Part shown: positions 1-6,528 of the stretch, piece after piece | Numbering within the stretch: position 1 is the first letter of the stretch | How the letters are laid out: each line of letters begins with the position of its first letter | Source: Acidobacteriaceae bacterium | GTDB taxonomy: Bacteria; Acidobacteriota; Vicinamibacteria; Vicinamibacterales; CAVVIG01 | Reading direction: 5' to 3' | Assembly (NCBI GenBank): GCA_031274845.1 | Contig: JAISPN010000070.1 | Location: 1-7,334 of the forward strand | Length of the DNA stretch: 7,334 nucleotides | The notes under the pieces: generated by a model | Databases searched by the model: none | Told to the model about the DNA's origin: nothing | What the model saw: the letters and a program-made list of their open reading frames with translations, nothing else | Position numbers and translations under genes: made by a program

Positions 1-668
1 AGCGCGCGCGCAAGCTGCGCGTAGCCGCTCTCTAAATCATTTTGGGTATTGAGCAGCAAGAGCTTCGCGTCCGACACGTTCACTTCGGCGAAGTTGACGT
101 CGAGCTGCGATCTGAGGCCGCCCGCGGCAAGCGCCGTCACCTGATCGAGCAGCGTCTGCCGCGCCTTCACGGTGTCCGTGGCCACCTTCACAAGCGCCTC
201 GGTCCGTAAGACATCGAAGAACGCGAGGTTCACCGCCAGCAGCACGTCGTATTCGGTGGCTTGCAGATGTTGCTCGCTCGCCTGCGACTCAAGCCGCGTG
301 CCCGCCACCAGATTCGGCGTGCGGCCAGAATCGGTGATGAGCTGCGACACCACCACGCCCTGACCGAACCGGTTGAACAACGCGGACGCCGAGAGCGCCC
401 CCGCCCCGATGCGCGCGCCATTGTTCCCCGCCGATCCGGTGACTTCGCCAGAGAGCGTGGGGAAATACGTGGACCGCGCCGCCGCGACATGCGCGCGGCT
501 CGCCGCCACGTCGTTTTGACCGGCAAGGACGCGCGGATGATTCCGCAACGCCATCTGCTCCGCGTCCTTCAACGTCAGCGTGACGCCAGCCGCAGGCGTC
601 TGCGCCGCGCCCACTCCCGGACACAGCCACACCCCGCACACGACACCAGCAAGAACTATGCGTCTCAT
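1..668 (-). CDS. TolC-like outer membrane efflux protein, N-terminal part (gene runs off left edge)
   Basis: Outer-membrane factor of a tripartite efflux system, expected to form a trimeric channel that takes substrate from the RND pump and fusion protein across the outer membrane. 222 residues are in the window; full-length family members are usually about 430-500, so roughly half is missing at the C-terminus. A signal peptide covers about residues 1-22 (MRRIVLAGVVCGVWLC, probable cleavage near VGAA-Q). The first OEP repeat then begins with LTLKDAEQMALRNHPRV, followed by the typical ARSTYFPTLSGEV segment, the strand/loop region VSQLITDSGRTPNL (residues 107-120) and long alpha-helical barrel segments (about 122-222) including GLRSQLDVNFAEVN. 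The start ATG at 668 overlaps the RND stop codon (ATGA), and AGGTGG (plus-strand 673-678) lies 4 nt upstream as a ribosome binding site. It is the last visible gene of the operon. Family assignment is firm; substrate is unknown. Confidence 0.92.
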   Translation of the reverse strand, partial: MRRIVLAGVVCGVWLCPGVGAAQTPAAGVTLTLKDAEQMALRNHPRVLAGQNDVAASRAHVAAARSTYFPTLSGEVTGSAGNNGARIGAGALSASALFNRFGQGVVVSQLITDSGRTPNLVAGTRLESQASEQHLQATEYDVLLAVNLAFFDVLRTEALVKVATDTVKARQTLLDQVTALAAGGLRSQLDVNFAEVNVSDAKLLLLNTQNDLESGYAQLARA

Positions 669-3600
669 GACGCCACCTGCTCGGCGGAGTGGTCGGGTGG
701 CACGACCGTGCCGCCATGCGTTCTCTTGCCATACAGCAGGACATACGCGGCGGGCACGATGAAAACCGTCAGCACGACGGACGCGGTGAGACCCCCGATG
801 ATCACGCGCGCCATCGGCGTGTACTGTTCGCCCCCCGCGCCCATCTTCATCGCCATCGGCACCATCCCGATGATGGTGGCGAGCGACGTCATCAGAATCG
901 GACGGAGACGCACGCGGCACGACGTCACGACCGCATCCATCACCGACGCGCCCTGTTCTTCGAGCTTGTGCGCGAAGTCGACGATCAGGATGCTGTTCGA
1001 TCCCGCGATCCCGACCAGCATCAGCACGCCCATCAGCGACATGACGTTCAGCGTCGTGTGCGTCAGCGGCAACACGATCAGGACACCCACGAGCCCCATC
1101 GGAATCGCGAGCATGATGAGCACGGGGTCCGTGAACGACCGGAACTGCGCGACGAGAATCAGATAGAGCAACACGAACGAGATGATGAAGCCGAACGCAA
1201 AGCTTCGGAACGACGCTTCCATCCCCTCGACCATGCCGCGCAAGTTGACGCGGATATTCGCCGGCAACTTCGAATCGGCGATGACCTTCCGAATCGCCGT
1301 CGCCACCTTCCCGAGATCCTCACCCGCCGGCGTCACGTAGACATCCACGACACGCTGAATCTGGTAGTGATCGACTTCGGTGGGCGACTGCAACCGCTCC
1401 AGCTTCACGACAGAATCAAGCGTCGTCGGCACCTTGACCTGCGGACCACGCAAAGGAATCTGCCGGAGATCCGCGAGTGTTCCAATCGCGCCATTCCCGT
1501 GCTCGTAGTATTGGACCGTCAGCGGGTAGTCGTTGCCGGTCTTGTAATCCACCCAGTAGTTCGGCGCGATCATCCCGTTCGAGTTGAGCGCCGTGATGAC
1601 GTTCTGAACCACGTCCTTCTCGGTCAAACCGAGTTCGTCGGCGTGCACGCGATCGATGTTCAACCGCACCGCGGGGTAATTCATGTCCTGCGGCGTATAG
1701 ACCTGCCCGACGCCGGGCAGCGCGCGAATCTTCGCGGACAGATCCTGCGCGGTTTTATAGGTCATCTCGAGATCGCGGCTGCTGACCTGCACATCGATCG
1801 GCGCGGGCATCCCCGAGTTCAGAATGGCGTCGACCATCGACCCGCTCTGGAAGAACGCGCGAATCTCGGGATACTGCGACGCCACCGCCGCTTGCACGCG
1901 GTCCATGTAGGTCAGGCTCGATGTGCCGTGATCTTCGTTGAGCGCGACTTGAATCGTCGCGGTGTACTCGCCGGAGTTTGTCGTGTAGAGCGACGAGAAA
2001 TCGTTCACGACGCCGATGTTCGACACGACCATCTTGAGATCGCGCGTATCGACCTCATGGCGGATGAGATCCTCGATTTTCGCGGCGTACTGCTCGGTAA
2101 TCTCAAGCCGCGTCCCCGTCGGCGCCTTGATGTTGATCGTGAACTGTCCCGCGTCGGTCTGCGGGAAGAACGCGAGGCCGAGCGCCGGATAGAGCGCCAG
2201 ACTTGCGAGAAACACGCCCAGTAGCACCGCCACGGTCACCGCTGGACGCACGAGCGCCCGCCGGACGCCTCGTTCGTAAAAATCGAGGAGTCTGTTAAAC
2301 CCGCGATTGAACGCGGCGGTAAACCGCTGCCCCCACGAGGCGTGCGCGTCCACGCCCTCACCGCCGTGGTGAACCGTCGTCAGGAACCGTGCACAGAAGA
2401 GCGGAATGACGGTCATCGCCACGATGTAGGACGCAATCAGCGACAAGCTGAAGCCGAGCGCCAGCGCCGAGAACAAGTACTTGCTGACGCCGTAGAGGAA
2501 CGTCACCGGGAAGAAGTTGACGACGCCCACGAGCGTCGCCGCGAGCACCGCCAGACTGACCTCGGAGCCCCCTTCCGCCGCGGCCGCCTCTGGCGACGCG
2601 CCCAGTTCGAGATGGCGGTAGATGTTCTCAAGCGAAATGACCGAGTTGTCGATGACCCGAGAAAACGCCAGCGCCAGACCGCCGAGGATCATCGTGTTGA
2701 CCGTGCTGCCCATCATGTAGAGGACCACGAAGGTCGCCAGCGCGGAGAGCGGAATCGAGAGCAACACGGCGCTCGTCGCGCGCATGCTGCCGAGGAAAAT
2801 CAGGATCATCACCGTCGTCAGCACGAGGCCGATGAGCCCTTCGTGGAGCACGGTATTGAGAGCCTCCTTGACGAACACCGATTGATCGAACGCAATCCCG
2901 GCGACCAGTTGCTTCGGCACGTCGAACAACCGCCCCGTCAAGTTGCGGACGCCGTCAACGACGTCAATCGTGCTCGTGTCGCCGCCCTGTTTCATGATCG
3001 GAATGTAGGCCGATCGCTGACCGTCCACCCGGACGATGTTGTATTGCACCTGGGCCGAATCGCTCGCGTGGCCCACATCCGACACCTGCACCCACTTCGA
3101 CCCCACCATCTTGAGCGGAAGGCTATTGATGTCCTCGACGTTCTTCACGAGGCTGTTCGAGTAGACGTAGTAGTCGTACGGCCCCACCTTCACGTCGCCC
3201 GACGGCAGAATCAGGTTGCTGTCGTTGACGGCCCGCACCACGTCCATCAGGCTCAGTTGCCGCGAGAACAGCTTGTACGGATCGACGTTCAGCATCACCT
3301 GACGGTACTTTCCGCCGAAGGGGGGCGGAATCGACGCGCCTTTGACGACCGCGATCTGATTGCGGATCTGGAACTGCGCGAGGTCGTGCAGTTGCGTCTC
3401 GTCGAGCCCCTCGCCCTTCACCGTAACGAGCGCGACCGGCAAACTCGACGCGTCGAACTTCAGGACGACTGGCGGCAGCGTGCCTGGCGGCAACCGCTTG
3501 AGGTCCGCCATCGAGAGATTCGACAACTGTGTAACGTCCGCGTCCGGGTCCGTGCCGGGCTGGAAGTACACCTTGATGATGCTGACGCCGAGCAGCGAGC

Positions 3601-3841
3601 GCGACTCCATGTGGTCGATGCCGCTCGCCAGCGTGAAGAAGCGTTCAAGGGGATTGGTGATGTCGGTCTCGATGTCCTCCGGCGGCATCCCGGAGTAGAA
3701 CGTGGCGACGACCACTTCCGGCATGTTGATCGTCGGAAAGAGATCGACGGGCATGCGTGTGATGCTCGCGACGCCGATGACAACGAGCGCCAGACAGACA
3801 ACGACGATGAAATGCGGATTGCGAATCGAGAACCGCGACAT
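665..3841 (-). CDS. RND-family efflux transporter, inner-membrane pump subunit (AcrB/MdtB-like, HAE-1 type)
   Basis: Proton-driven resistance-nodulation-division pump, expected to work as a trimer with the adjacent fusion protein and TolC-like channel. 1058 residues, matching the family (AcrB about 1050). TM1 is about residues 11-28, then a first periplasmic porter/docking region (about 30-333), TM2-TM6 (about 335-485), a cytoplasmic linker, TM7 (about 533-552), a second periplasmic region (about 555-877) and TM8-TM12 (about 878-1037). Family motifs include MPVDLFPTINMPEV near residue 30, GMPPEDIETDITNPLE, and in TM11 RLRPILMTS. Proton-relay positions deviate from AcrB: D398 matches AcrB D407, but D408 is N399 and K940 is S948, while R978 and T985 match R971 and T978; an additional R395 lies one turn before D398. 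The residues resemble a drug/amphiphile pump rather than the metal-exporting CusA type. No strong ribosome binding site is visible in the 22-bp gap before ATG 3841. Substrate cannot be told from sequence. Confidence 0.95.
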   Translation of the reverse strand: MSRFSIRNPHFIVVVCLALVVIGVASITRMPVDLFPTINMPEVVVATFYSGMPPEDIETDITNPLERFFTLASGIDHMESRSLLGVSIIKVYFQPGTDPDADVTQLSNLSMADLKRLPPGTLPPVVLKFDASSLPVALVTVKGEGLDETQLHDLAQFQIRNQIAVVKGASIPPPFGGKYRQVMLNVDPYKLFSRQLSLMDVVRAVNDSNLILPSGDVKVGPYDYYVYSNSLVKNVEDINSLPLKMVGSKWVQVSDVGHASDSAQVQYNIVRVDGQRSAYIPIMKQGGDTSTIDVVDGVRNLTGRLFDVPKQLVAGIAFDQSVFVKEALNTVLHEGLIGLVLTTVMILIFLGSMRATSAVLLSIPLSALATFVVLYMMGSTVNTMILGGLALAFSRVIDNSVISLENIYRHLELGASPEAAAAEGGSEVSLAVLAATLVGVVNFFPVTFLYGVSKYLFSALALGFSLSLIASYIVAMTVIPLFCARFLTTVHHGGEGVDAHASWGQRFTAAFNRGFNRLLDFYERGVRRALVRPAVTVAVLLGVFLASLALYPALGLAFFPQTDAGQFTINIKAPTGTRLEITEQYAAKIEDLIRHEVDTRDLKMVVSNIGVVNDFSSLYTTNSGEYTATIQVALNEDHGTSSLTYMDRVQAAVASQYPEIRAFFQSGSMVDAILNSGMPAPIDVQVSSRDLEMTYKTAQDLSAKIRALPGVGQVYTPQDMNYPAVRLNIDRVHADELGLTEKDVVQNVITALNSNGMIAPNYWVDYKTGNDYPLTVQYYEHGNGAIGTLADLRQIPLRGPQVKVPTTLDSVVKLERLQSPTEVDHYQIQRVVDVYVTPAGEDLGKVATAIRKVIADSKLPANIRVNLRGMVEGMEASFRSFAFGFIISFVLLYLILVAQFRSFTDPVLIMLAIPMGLVGVLIVLPLTHTTLNVMSLMGVLMLVGIAGSNSILIVDFAHKLEEQGASVMDAVVTSCRVRLRPILMTSLATIIGMVPMAMKMGAGGEQYTPMARVIIGGLTASVVLTVFIVPAAYVLLYGKRTHGGTVVPPDHSAEQVAS
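673..678 (-). promoter_or_regulatory. Ribosome binding site for the TolC-like gene
   Basis: AGGTGG on the minus strand lies inside the last codons of the RND gene, 4 nt before the ATG at 668. It supports this start and suggests that ribosomes finishing the pump re-initiate on the outer-membrane factor. Confidence 0.6.
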
Positions 3842-3863
3842 AGAATTCTGCGCGTGACGAGCG
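3842..3863 (-). other. Short gap between fusion protein and RND genes
   Basis: Twenty-two bases separate the stop of the fusion-protein gene from the RND start. No good Shine-Dalgarno match is visible before the ATG at 3841, only a weak CAGAA-like stretch, so translation of the pump probably relies on coupling to the upstream gene. No promoter or terminator is visible. Confidence 0.5.
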
Positions 3864-5102
3864 CTACTTCTCCGCGCTCGCGTGCATCAGCTCCACTACC
3901 TTCGACTGCACGACCTGGCCGGGCTTGAGCCCCACGCGGTCGCCCACCACCACGAGATCGCCTTCGTTCACCCCCGACAACACCTCGATGTCATCGGCGG
4001 CCTCGACGCCAAGCGTGACCGCGCGCTCGGCGATTGCGCCGGCCGCATCCACGACCAGCACCGACGTCTTCTCCCCCTCACGCGCGACCGCTTGTGTCGG
4101 AATCGCCAGCGCCGCGTCCCTGCGATTGAGGATGAGCGTCGCCTCGGCGGACATGCCGGCAATCAACAAGTGATCCGGGTTCGGCACGTCGACCTCGGTG
4201 TGCATCGTTCTGGTCTCCGCCTGCACGTCGACCGAGAAGCGCGTGATCTTGCCGGGAAAGGTGTGACCGAGCGCCGGCACGCGCACATCCACCGGATCGC
4301 CCACGTGGATATCGCGCACGGACGACTCCGGCACGGGGATCACGAGACGGAACCGATCGTCCTGCGACAGGCGCACCAGCGGAATCGCCTGCGTGCTCGA
4401 ATTCGTGCCCGCCTGCATCAGCGTGCCGAGATTGGCGAAACGCTGCGTGACGACCCCCGCAAACGGCGCGGTGATCGTCGCGTAGTTAAACAGCACGCGA
4501 TCGCGCTGACGGTTGGCTTGCGCCGCGAGCGACGCGCTCTGCGCCGCTTCGTAGCTCGACTGGAACGCCTCGACGGCCGACTCCGCGGCCAGATCCTTCC
4601 CGTGCGCGTCGTCGACTTCCTGCTGCGCGACCAGACCCGCCTTGCTCTTCGCCACGCCGCTCAGCCGCTCGTATTGGAGGTGCGCCACATCGTGCTGCGC
4701 CTTCGCGCGCGTGAGCTCGTGATTCGCGGTCGCCACGCGATCGGCCGCGTTCTGCACGGTCGCGTCGTCTTGCGTGAGCTGCGCCTCAAGCTCAGGAATC
4801 TCGAGCACCGCCATCACCTGCCCCGCCGTGACACGGCTGCCGTAGTCCACGAGCAACTGGCGCACATACCCCGCTTGCTTGGCGTAGACGTCGATTTCCT
4901 GAAACGGCACCAACTCCGACGACATCGTGAGTCGCCGGTCGAGCGTCTCTCGGGCGACTTTCACCACACCCACCGTTGGCGTCGCCGAGCGTGGGGCCTC
5001 GTCCGTGCGCGATCCACTCGCGCACGCCCCGCAGCCCACCGCCACGGCAACGGCCGCCAGACACAGCCACCCACGTGTTTCCGCCACAGTCCGTCCTGTC
5101 AT
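3864..5102 (-). CDS. Efflux RND periplasmic adaptor (membrane fusion protein, HlyD/AcrA family)
   Basis: Periplasmic adaptor bridging the RND pump and the outer-membrane channel. 412 residues from ATG 5102, which overlaps the stop of the RraA-like gene (ATGA) and has a weak GGAA element 7 nt upstream. The frame stays open upstream through the RraA-like gene, but that extension is Arg/Cys-rich noise. Residues 1-28 hold a hydrophobic signal segment with Cys24 and Cys27; AVGC is an imperfect lipobox, so it may be a lipoprotein. Order of domains: first half of the lipoyl domain (about 68-101, with VYAKQAGYVRQLLVDYGSRV), alpha-helical hairpin (about 103-205), second lipoyl half (206-232, ATITAPFAGVVTQRF), beta-barrel (about 245-325) and membrane-proximal domain (326-412, LAIPTQAVAREG). 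At the hairpin tip the AcrA R-L-S channel-contact motif is only partly kept: by my hand alignment to AcrA, Q143 and A159 replace Arg and Ser, L147 is kept, and about five residues are inserted. Family assignment is firm. Confidence 0.94.
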   Translation of the reverse strand: MTGRTVAETRGWLCLAAVAVAVGCGACASGSRTDEAPRSATPTVGVVKVARETLDRRLTMSSELVPFQEIDVYAKQAGYVRQLLVDYGSRVTAGQVMAVLEIPELEAQLTQDDATVQNAADRVATANHELTRAKAQHDVAHLQYERLSGVAKSKAGLVAQQEVDDAHGKDLAAESAVEAFQSSYEAAQSASLAAQANRQRDRVLFNYATITAPFAGVVTQRFANLGTLMQAGTNSSTQAIPLVRLSQDDRFRLVIPVPESSVRDIHVGDPVDVRVPALGHTFPGKITRFSVDVQAETRTMHTEVDVPNPDHLLIAGMSAEATLILNRRDAALAIPTQAVAREGEKTSVLVVDAAGAIAERAVTLGVEAADDIEVLSGVNEGDLVVVGDRVGLKPGQVVQSKVVELMHASAEK

Positions 5103-5839
5103 GACACGGTTCCGTTGCCGCCCGTCACGCGCGTGTTGTTCGCTGACGGCCCCATTCGCGCGAGCAAGGCCCGCAGCGTCTCGATGGACATCCCAGCCTT
5201 CTGACACTCCGCAAGCAGCGCACGCTCTTGCTCGATGAGCGTGGCCGCGACATCTGGCACACGCGCCGCAATCGACGCCGGCACCGTCAAGAACCCATGC
5301 CGATCGCCGTGGACGAGATCCCCTTGCGCGATCTTTAAGCCGCCAATCTCCACCGGCTCTCCCCACCCCACGATGTGCGCGTAGGCATGGCTCGGGCTGA
5401 GGCTGCCAGCAAACATCTGGAACCCGAGCGCCTCCGCCGCGGGCACGTCGCGCACGGCGCCATTGGTCACGCACCCGATGCACCCCAGAGCCCGCGCGAT
5501 GTTGGCGTGGACTTCGCCGACAAACGCGCCACAGCCCACCACGGCGTCGACATCCTGCAACACCAGCACACGCGGCGCGGGCAGGGTCAGCACGGTGGAC
5601 CACCAGTCGATGCGGTCGTAATAAATTCCGCCGGTCATCGGCTGGATCGACGACTTCACCGTCGCGGTCACCGCATACCCCACCATCGGCGGCAACTGTG
5701 GAAACAGGCACGACACGCCACGGCGCGCGAAGCCTTCGTTACGCAACCGCACGTCAAAGCGTTCGATCGCGTTCGACACCGTGCAGGTGTCGAGGGCTTT
5801 CAACCGCTCGATATCGGCAACCGTCAGCGGCGTCATCAT
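5099..5839 (-). CDS. RraA-fold protein, HMG-aldolase / oxaloacetate-decarboxylase-like
   Basis: Cytoplasmic RraA-family protein, 246 residues. The family includes class II 4-hydroxy-4-methyl-2-oxoglutarate (HMG/CHA) aldolases and the E. coli RNase E inhibitor RraA (about 160 residues). This protein has the longer aldolase-like length, with an N-terminal helical part (LTVADIERLKALDTCTVSNAI), a core beta layer (VLVLQDVDAVVGCGAF) and the family signature GEVHANIARALGCIGCVTNGAVRDV at residues 108-132 (given here in parts: GEVHANIA then GCVTNGAVRDV). R130 and D131 are the expected substrate- and metal-binding pair; GDLVHGDRHGFLTVP (173-187) is the conserved closing motif. The Asp after Arg is Gln in E. 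coli RraA as I remember it, so enzymatic activity is more likely than RNase E control. Two ATG codons occur in tandem (5839 and 5836). Its stop overlaps the fusion-protein start, so it is coupled to the efflux genes. The true substrate is unknown; older databases mislabel such proteins as dimethylmenaquinone methyltransferase. Confidence 0.88.
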   Translation of the reverse strand: MMTPLTVADIERLKALDTCTVSNAIERFDVRLRNEGFARRGVSCLFPQLPPMVGYAVTATVKSSIQPMTGGIYYDRIDWWSTVLTLPAPRVLVLQDVDAVVGCGAFVGEVHANIARALGCIGCVTNGAVRDVPAAEALGFQMFAGSLSPSHAYAHIVGWGEPVEIGGLKIAQGDLVHGDRHGFLTVPASIAARVPDVAATLIEQERALLAECQKAGMSIETLRALLARMGPSANNTRVTGGNGTVS

Positions 5840-5842
5840 CGG

Positions 5843-5848
5843 CTCCCT
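5843..5848 (-). promoter_or_regulatory. Ribosome binding site for the RraA-like gene, deciding between two ATGs
   Basis: AGGGAG on the minus strand lies 3 nt before the ATG at 5839 and 6 nt before the ATG at 5836. The spacing favours the second ATG, which would give a 245-residue product. Confidence 0.55.
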
Positions 5849-5870
5849 GCGCGTGAAGAATGGATCGGCA

Positions 5871-6332
5871 TCATTGCCACCGCATCGAGGACCGCGCGAA
5901 CGCGGCGACGCGACGTAACCGCTCCGCGTCGTAGGGCTTCACCACCACGTCGAAGCCACGGTGCTTGATCACTTCGTCCCACAAGTACTCGTCGACGACC
6001 GTCGAGGCGAGGAGCACGCGGACCACGTGCGGCATGGCGGCCAGTCGCGGCAGCGCCTCCTGCCACGTCTCGCCCGATAAGTCGCGATCGCAAATCACCA
6101 GATGCGGAATCCCCGGACGAAGCGCGCCGGCCACCGCCGCGGACGACACGACCGTCGTGAACGTCCACCCAAGCTGCCCGGCAACGCGCGCGAAGGCCAG
6201 CCGATCGCGCATATCGGGCAGCACCGCGACCACGCGCATCGATCCAGAAGGCGGGTCCGCCTCGGGACACACCGTCCGGGGTCCGGACGCCTCGCCGGTG
6301 TTGTGAGACAGAAACCGCAGGAATCCAAACAT
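5871..6332 (-). CDS. Stand-alone response-regulator receiver domain protein
   Basis: Single CheY-like receiver domain with no output domain, 153 residues. The fold runs from MRVVAVLPDM at residue 32 to the end. HLVICDRDLSG (77-87) places the phospho-accepting aspartate at D82, VLLAST (106-111) supplies the conserved Ser/Thr, and VVVKPYD (129-135) holds the conserved Lys132-Pro133. The acidic pair normally following beta-1 is replaced by L38-P39, with only D40 nearby, so Mg2+ binding and phosphorylation may be weak or absent. The GETW ... EYLWDEV ... GFDVVVKPYD pattern resembles a group of lone receivers common in Acidobacteriota (from memory). Residues 1-31 are a non-conserved leader; an internal start at 6239 (Met32) would give a normal 122-residue receiver, and neither start has a strong ribosome binding site. 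It is the first gene of the apparent operon, 31 bp before the RraA-like gene, and could be a phosphorylation-dependent or protein-interaction regulator. No partner kinase is in the window. Confidence 0.82.
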   Translation of the reverse strand: MFGFLRFLSHNTGEASGPRTVCPEADPPSGSMRVVAVLPDMRDRLAFARVAGQLGWTFTTVVSSAAVAGALRPGIPHLVICDRDLSGETWQEALPRLAAMPHVVRVLLASTVVDEYLWDEVIKHRGFDVVVKPYDAERLRRVAAFARSSMRWQ

Positions 6333-6340
6333 CGGTCACG

Positions 6341-6355
6341 TCTACTCACAGTAGA
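6341..6355. repeat. Perfect inverted repeat TCTACT-cac-AGTAGA in the leader of the receiver gene
   Basis: Six-base arms (6341-6346 and 6350-6355) around a 3-nt centre, ending 8 nt before the ATG at 6332. On the transcript it could form a small hairpin close to the ribosome binding site, or on DNA serve as a dyad operator. The pattern is seen directly; the function is a guess. Confidence 0.4.
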
Positions 6356-6365
6356 GGCGCGGCGT

Positions 6366-6388
6366 CTTGAAACCCATCCCTTGAAGCC
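6366..6388 (+). repeat. Direct repeat CTTGAARCC, two copies 14 bp apart
   Basis: CTTGAAACC at 6366-6374 and CTTGAAGCC at 6380-6388. An inverted copy of the core, TTCAAG, is at 6458-6463. The first copy overlaps the candidate -35 element of the rightward promoter, so the repeats may be half-sites for a regulator. Confidence 0.4.
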
Positions 6389-6396
6389 AGTATTTT
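6367..6396 (+). promoter_or_regulatory. Candidate sigma-70-like promoter for the L,D-transpeptidase gene
   Basis: TTGAAA (6367-6372, five of six consensus bases) and TATTTT (6391-6396, four of six) are separated by 18 bp. Transcription would begin near 6403, leaving a leader of about 130 nt. A second possibility is the GATAAT at 6471-6476, which has no good -35 partner. Consensus sequences may differ in this phylum, so this is tentative. Confidence 0.3.
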
Positions 6397-6424
6397 CAGG
6401 ACGAAAGGGCATCACACGGCGAAT

Positions 6425-6440
6425 GCTCTATCATGAGAGC
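6425..6440. repeat. Inverted repeat GCTCT-N6-AGAGC
   Basis: Five-base arms at 6425-6429 and 6436-6440 around a 6-nt centre, located midway in the divergent intergenic region. Possible operator; arms this short can occur by chance. Confidence 0.25.
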
Positions 6441-6523
6441 CAGTTTTCCCAACCACGTTCAAGGTGCAGGGATAATCGAATGACGACAGCCGCAAGACGA
6501 GCGGGAGCGCGCGTCTTTTCGGT

Positions 6524-6528
6524 GGAGG
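6524..6528 (+). promoter_or_regulatory. Ribosome binding site GGAGG of the L,D-transpeptidase gene
   Basis: A full GGAGG lies 4 nt before the ATG at 6533 and fixes the start of this gene. Confidence 0.75.

Noticed and set aside
1..20. GC-alternating stretch at the left edge as a repeat or Z-DNA element
   Set aside because: It is short and fully explained by Ala/Arg codons (QLARA) of the outer-membrane protein.
261..1166. Plus-strand open frame of 301 residues across the outer-membrane and RND gene ends
   Set aside because: It spans the 3' end of one real gene and most of another in antisense and shows no motif.
2330..2376. His-containing cytoplasmic linker of the RND pump (HHGGEGVDAH, residues 491-500) as a metal site
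   Set aside because: Three His in a flexible linker is not enough, and the TM4/TM10 residues do not match the metal-exporting CusA group.
3842..3863. Possible terminator or promoter between the fusion protein and RND genes
   Set aside because: Only 22 bp, with no stem followed by a T run and no -10/-35 pair; simple operon spacing explains it.
689..3928. Two long plus-strand open frames (689-2224, 511 residues; 2342-3928, 528 residues) opposite the RND gene
   Set aside because: Both are rich in Arg, His, Asp and Glu with no domain, signal or membrane pattern, which is typical of the antisense of GC-rich genes. The opposite strand encodes a complete RND pump.
3882..5204. Plus-strand open frame of 440 residues opposite the fusion protein
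   Set aside because: Arg/His/Leu-rich antisense shadow without recognisable motifs; the minus strand carries a clear adaptor protein.
5103..5711. In-frame N-terminal extension of the fusion protein (615-residue frame)
   Set aside because: It overlaps the RraA-like gene in another frame, its composition is Arg/Cys/Gly-rich noise, and the signal segment starts only after ATG 5102. It is not a fusion protein of two genes.
5836..6339. Alternative 167-residue minus-strand frame overlapping the receiver gene
   Set aside because: No domain pattern and Arg-rich; the frame from 6332 to 5871 has the receiver motifs.
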